This document shows positions 7,979 to 10,152 of a stretch of DNA of 10,152 nucleotides, one piece after another. Made by a program: the position numbers and the translations under genes. The stretch covers positions 1 to 10,152 of the forward strand of contig CANBLA010000026.1 of the NCBI GenBank assembly GCA_947369305.1, read 5' to 3'. Numbering within the stretch: the stretch's first letter is position 1; each line of letters starts with the position of its first letter. This DNA is from an uncultured Clostridia bacterium (GTDB lineage Bacteria > Bacillota_A > Clostridia > TANB77 > CAG-508). The notes beneath the pieces are model-generated. The model made no database searches. It was not told the origin of the DNA and saw only the letters and a program-made list of their open reading frames with translations.

Positions 7979-8554
7979 TTAAACAATTCCAAAAATTTTA
8001 TCATGTAAATACACCACCAAATTTCCAATTTCTCGGTCAAAAATTTCCTTCGAAGATTCTAATTCCAAAAGTTCTTTTCTCATAGTTGGTAATAATTGCA
8101 AAATTTTATTAAATTTACAATTTGTTTCTATGCATTGTTTCCATCTGCCAATTCCTACAAAATCAATTTTATCTGCATCACGAATAATTTTTCCTTCCAA
8201 TGTTGCTGGTTCTTCTTTCCAACTATGTTTATAAATTGCCAAATAACATTTTTGAATAATTTCTTCATCATATCCCAAGTTTTGCATTTCTTCTTGTAAC
8301 ATATCTGCACTAAGTTTAGCATGACCTTTTTCCTGCACACTTCTTCCCACATCATGCCAATAAGCAGAAATAAGGCAAATTTCTTTGTCAGCTTCTTCTA
8401 CATTTTCTAATATTTCTTTCGTATATTGAACAACCGACTCCATATGAGATAATGAATGTTTTGGATCAGATACTTGCTTCATTATCTCAATTGCTTTTTT
8501 TATTAAGATTTTATTTTTTTCTTCAATCTGTTCGAATTTATTATAAATACTCAT
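7979..8554 (-). CDS. HD-domain metal-dependent phosphohydrolase
   Basis: A 191-residue soluble protein of the HD superfamily, whose members hydrolyse phosphate esters of nucleotides and similar substrates using bound divalent metal. Candidate metal ligands are His37 (in HSLSHMESV), the His67-Asp68 doublet (YWHDVGRS), His78 (GHAKLSAD), His110 (YKHSW) and the acidic pair in RDADKID (126-131). The layout resembles the small YpgQ-like phosphohydrolases, but the true substrate cannot be read from sequence. No signal peptide or membrane segment is seen. Start ATG at 8554 has AAAGGAG six bases upstream. It lies between a small unrecognised gene and purL, on the same strand, with its own promoter. 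The position next to purine genes hints at nucleotide metabolism, but this is only inference. Confidence 0.88.
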   Translation of the reverse strand: MSIYNKFEQIEEKNKILIKKAIEIMKQVSDPKHSLSHMESVVQYTKEILENVEEADKEICLISAYWHDVGRSVQEKGHAKLSADMLQEEMQNLGYDEEIIQKCYLAIYKHSWKEEPATLEGKIIRDADKIDFVGIGRWKQCIETNCKFNKILQLLPTMRKELLELESSKEIFDREIGNLVVYLHDKIFGIV

Positions 8555-8580
8555 TGTTTTCTCCTTTAGATTTTTACTAT

Positions 8581-8609
8581 ATTATATTACATTATTATTC
8601 TTTTTTCAA
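8581..8609 (-). promoter_or_regulatory. Promoter of the HD-domain gene
   Basis: TTGAAA (8604-8609), 17-base spacer and TATAAT (8581-8586) on the minus strand. The start would be near 8574, with a leader of about 20 nt and the AAAGGAG site. The -35 box overlaps the T tract of the preceding terminator, a compact terminator-promoter junction. Confidence 0.72.
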
Positions 8610-8652
8610 TAAAAGCAGGTAAACTTGATCATTATAATCTTGCTTACCTGCT
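8608..8652 (-). terminator. Terminator after the small unrecognised gene
   Basis: AGCAGGTAA (8614-8622) and TTACCTGCT (8644-8652) form a perfect 9-bp stem. The interior can add a few imperfect pairs. On the minus strand the stem runs directly into TTTTATT. It lies about 60 bases after the reconstructed stop codon at 8712, and only 11 bases after the stop of the shifted frame at 8663. Confidence 0.82.
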
Positions 8653-8711
8653 CTTATTTCTTTCAATGACTTTCGAGATAGTAGAGACATTCTCTATTAA
8701 TTGTGCCCAAT

Positions 8712-9073
8712 TCATTCCTCTTCAAAAGGCTTCTTATCCAAAAGCAAACATCCTTCCGGTATAAAAGCAATCTCTTGCAAAAAACTGCCATATACCCCTC
8801 CAAAGAACGCCTAAACTTCCAATCGCCTTTAGAAGTCAAAATAAGGCGGTCACCTGCATGAAAGTGTTTGACGATAAATCCCGAATCTGTATGCCGTTTT
8901 ACGGTCGTAAAAGCACCAACAGAAACAAGCATATCTTCGGTCAAAATTTGTGCCTCTGCTAAATTTGCCTGAAACAGCCGTTCATCACCTTGTACATAAT
9001 TAGCAATAAACAACTGTTTTATTTCCGCTTTTTTCACTCTTGTCGTCACTTCAAATACTACCATTTTACTCAT
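8712..9073 (-). pseudogene. Unrecognised small protein gene with a one-base frameshift
   Basis: I do not recognise the family. As written, the frame from ATG 9073 runs 136 codons to 8663, but its last 40-odd residues look unlike protein (rich in Arg, Trp and Cys). The -1 frame over the same DNA gives a natural-looking tail: GGVYGSFLQEIAF, then IPEGCLLLDKKPFEEE, stopping at 8712-8714. Adding one T in the CGTTCTTTGG stretch (plus-strand 8806-8807) joins KGDWKFRR to FFGGVYGS and gives a 120-residue product. The start is solid: AGGAGGAGGGG precedes it closely and a consensus promoter lies at 9136-9164. The predicted protein is soluble, with alternating beta-like stretches and no signal peptide. 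The lost base may be a real mutation or a sequencing/assembly error. Nearby purM and HD genes do not define its role. Confidence 0.7.
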
Positions 9074-9135
9074 ATTGCCCCTCCTCCTGCCTAAGTTGGC
9101 TTGTTGATTTTATAAAAAATATTTTCCCTATTTAT

Positions 9136-9164
9136 ATTATACCACATTTATACGTCTTTGTCAA
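9136..9164 (-). promoter_or_regulatory. Consensus promoter of the small unrecognised gene
   Basis: TTGACA (9159-9164), 17-base spacer, TATAAT (9136-9141), with TGG before the -10 as an extended element. The start would be near 9129, with a leader of about 55 nt. It separates this gene from purM, whose terminator lies just upstream. A promoter this strong suggests the gene was highly expressed. Confidence 0.82.
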
Positions 9165-9181
9165 TTTATGTGTTAACTTAG

Positions 9182-9212
9182 AATAAGTGCAGATATGAAA
9201 TCTGCACTTATT
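9182..9212 (-). terminator. Terminator hairpin after purM
   Basis: A perfect 13-bp inverted repeat, AATAAGTGCAGAT (9182-9194) and ATCTGCACTTATT (9200-9212), with a 5-base loop. It begins 6 bases after the purM stop. The minus-strand tail is only moderately T-rich (the stem ends in ACTTATT, then CTAAGTT), so efficiency may be modest. The plus-strand side reads into ATTTTATTAATTT. Confidence 0.75.
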
Positions 9213-9218
9213 ATTTTA

Positions 9219-10100
9219 TTAATTTATATAAACCTCTTTGTTTCCTTCCACAACTTCCCCAATCAAATATGCCTCTTCTCCGCAATCTTTTAATATTTGC
9301 AAAGACTTTTCTACTTCTTTTTCTGGAACAATCATAGTCATTCCAATTCCCATGTTAAACGTATTGTACATGTCATGCACAGGAATATTTCCAGCTTTTT
9401 GTATCAATTTAAAAATTGCTGGGATTTCATACGAATTTGCCTTTATATTCAAAGCAATGCCTTCTTTTAACATACGTGGCATATTTTCATAAAATCCTCC
9501 ACCAGTAATGTGTGAGATTCCTTTTACATTTACTTTTGAAATCAATTCCAAAATTGGTTTTACATAGATTTTTGTTGGTGTAAGCAAACATTCTCCTAAA
9601 CTCATACCAAGTTCTTTTTGATAATGATGTAAGACATTTTCGTCAGTTCCTATACGAAACAATTTTCGAATCAAAGAAAATCCATTGGAATGAACACCAC
9701 TTGAAGTTAAGCCAATCACTTTATCTCCAATTTCAATATTTTCACTATTTATCATTTTCTCTTTGTCTACCATTCCAACAGCAAACCCTGCCAAATCGTA
9801 TTCACCTTCTGCATACAAACCTGGCATTTCTGCGGTTTCACCACCAATCAGTGCACATCCTGCTTGCTTGCAACCATTTGCTACACCGCTTACAATGTCT
9901 GCTACCATTTCTGGAATATTTTTCCAAAGTGACATATAGTCCAAGAAAAATAAGGGTTTTGCCCCACAACATACAATATCATTCACACACATAGCAACAC
10001 AATCTTGTCCAATTGTGTTATGTTTATTCATTAAGAAAGCTAATTTTAATTTGGTACCAACACCATCTGTTCCAGATACTAATATTGGTTCTCTCATACC
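9219..10100 (-). CDS. purM: AIR synthase (FGAM cyclo-ligase), N-terminus missing
   Basis: Fifth step of purine synthesis: FGAM plus ATP give AIR, the reaction following PurL. The 293 residues present hold the family signatures in order: SGTDGVGTKLKLA, AMCVNDIVCCGAKPLFFLDY, IGGETAEMPG, YDLAGFAVG, SSGVHSNGFSL, HITGGGFYENMPRML and FNMGIGM. The C-terminus is complete, with TAA at 9219. The Met at 10097 is internal: family members have about 45-50 residues before this block, and the frame continues to Gly at 10098-10100 where the adapter begins. The gene is therefore cut by the contig end, not by mutation. One oddity is DYMSLWKN where relatives carry DY-x-A-x-GKN. Upstream purine genes probably lie on another contig. 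Confidence 0.97.
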   Translation of the reverse strand, partial: GMREPILVSGTDGVGTKLKLAFLMNKHNTIGQDCVAMCVNDIVCCGAKPLFFLDYMSLWKNIPEMVADIVSGVANGCKQAGCALIGGETAEMPGLYAEGEYDLAGFAVGMVDKEKMINSENIEIGDKVIGLTSSGVHSNGFSLIRKLFRIGTDENVLHHYQKELGMSLGECLLTPTKIYVKPILELISKVNVKGISHITGGGFYENMPRMLKEGIALNIKANSYEIPAIFKLIQKAGNIPVHDMYNTFNMGIGMTMIVPEKEVEKSLQILKDCGEEAYLIGEVVEGNKEVYIN

Positions 10101-10152
10101 AGATCGGAAGAGCGTCGTGTAGGGAAAGAGTGTCTGTTTTGTTGTTTTGGGG
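10101..10152. other. Illumina adapter read-through, not genomic
   Basis: Positions 10101-10133 match the reverse complement of the Illumina TruSeq read-1 adapter (beginning agatcggaagagcgtcgtgt and ending agggaaagagtgt). The following 19 bases contain only G and T apart from one C and end in GGGG, which resembles degraded index read-through with dark-base G calls. The purM frame is broken exactly at the junction. This tail should be trimmed before any analysis. Confidence 0.97.

Noticed and set aside
9182..9212. Insertion-sequence terminal repeat
   Set aside because: The 13-bp inverted repeat has a 5-base loop and directly follows purM, so it fits a terminator; there is no transposase or target duplication.

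Overview
The window is low-GC bacterial chromosome, most likely from a Clostridia-type member of the Bacillota. This rests on AT-rich composition, strong AGGAGG-type ribosome binding sites, sigma-A promoters with 17-bp spacing, a Gram-positive-style RpoB and a one-chain PurL of the clostridial/Bacteroides type. I cannot name a species. Every gene I support lies on the minus strand, so transcription runs from right to left. The last 52 bases are not genomic: an Illumina adapter starts at 10101, so the right edge is the raw end of a short-read contig.

Layout in the direction of transcription: purM (AIR synthase, missing its N-terminus because the contig ends there) and a perfect 13-bp terminator hairpin; a consensus promoter and a small unrecognised gene with an apparent one-base frameshift near 8806; a terminator that overlaps the next promoter; an HD-domain phosphohydrolase; a promoter and the complete 1240-codon purL; an 803-bp gap without a convincing gene; then rpoB with its own promoter, running off the left edge after 1110 codons.

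purM and purL encode consecutive steps of de novo purine synthesis (FGAR to FGAM by PurL, FGAM to AIR by PurM). Here they are separated by two other genes, and each downstream unit appears to have its own promoter. rpoB follows purL rather than the usual rplJ-rplL pair.

The gap at 3332-4134 is the most unusual part. It holds two back-to-back promoters, both TTGACA-N17-TATAAT with an extended TG -10 and with -35 boxes one base apart. One fires into purL antisense. The other fires towards rpoB but meets a terminator about 50 nt later. A weaker promoter, a second hairpin and a very strong GC-rich terminator follow, with no ORF to explain them, which suggests one or two small RNAs. No known RNA family was recognised there. 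No tRNA, rRNA, CRISPR array, insertion sequence or phage gene was seen in the window.
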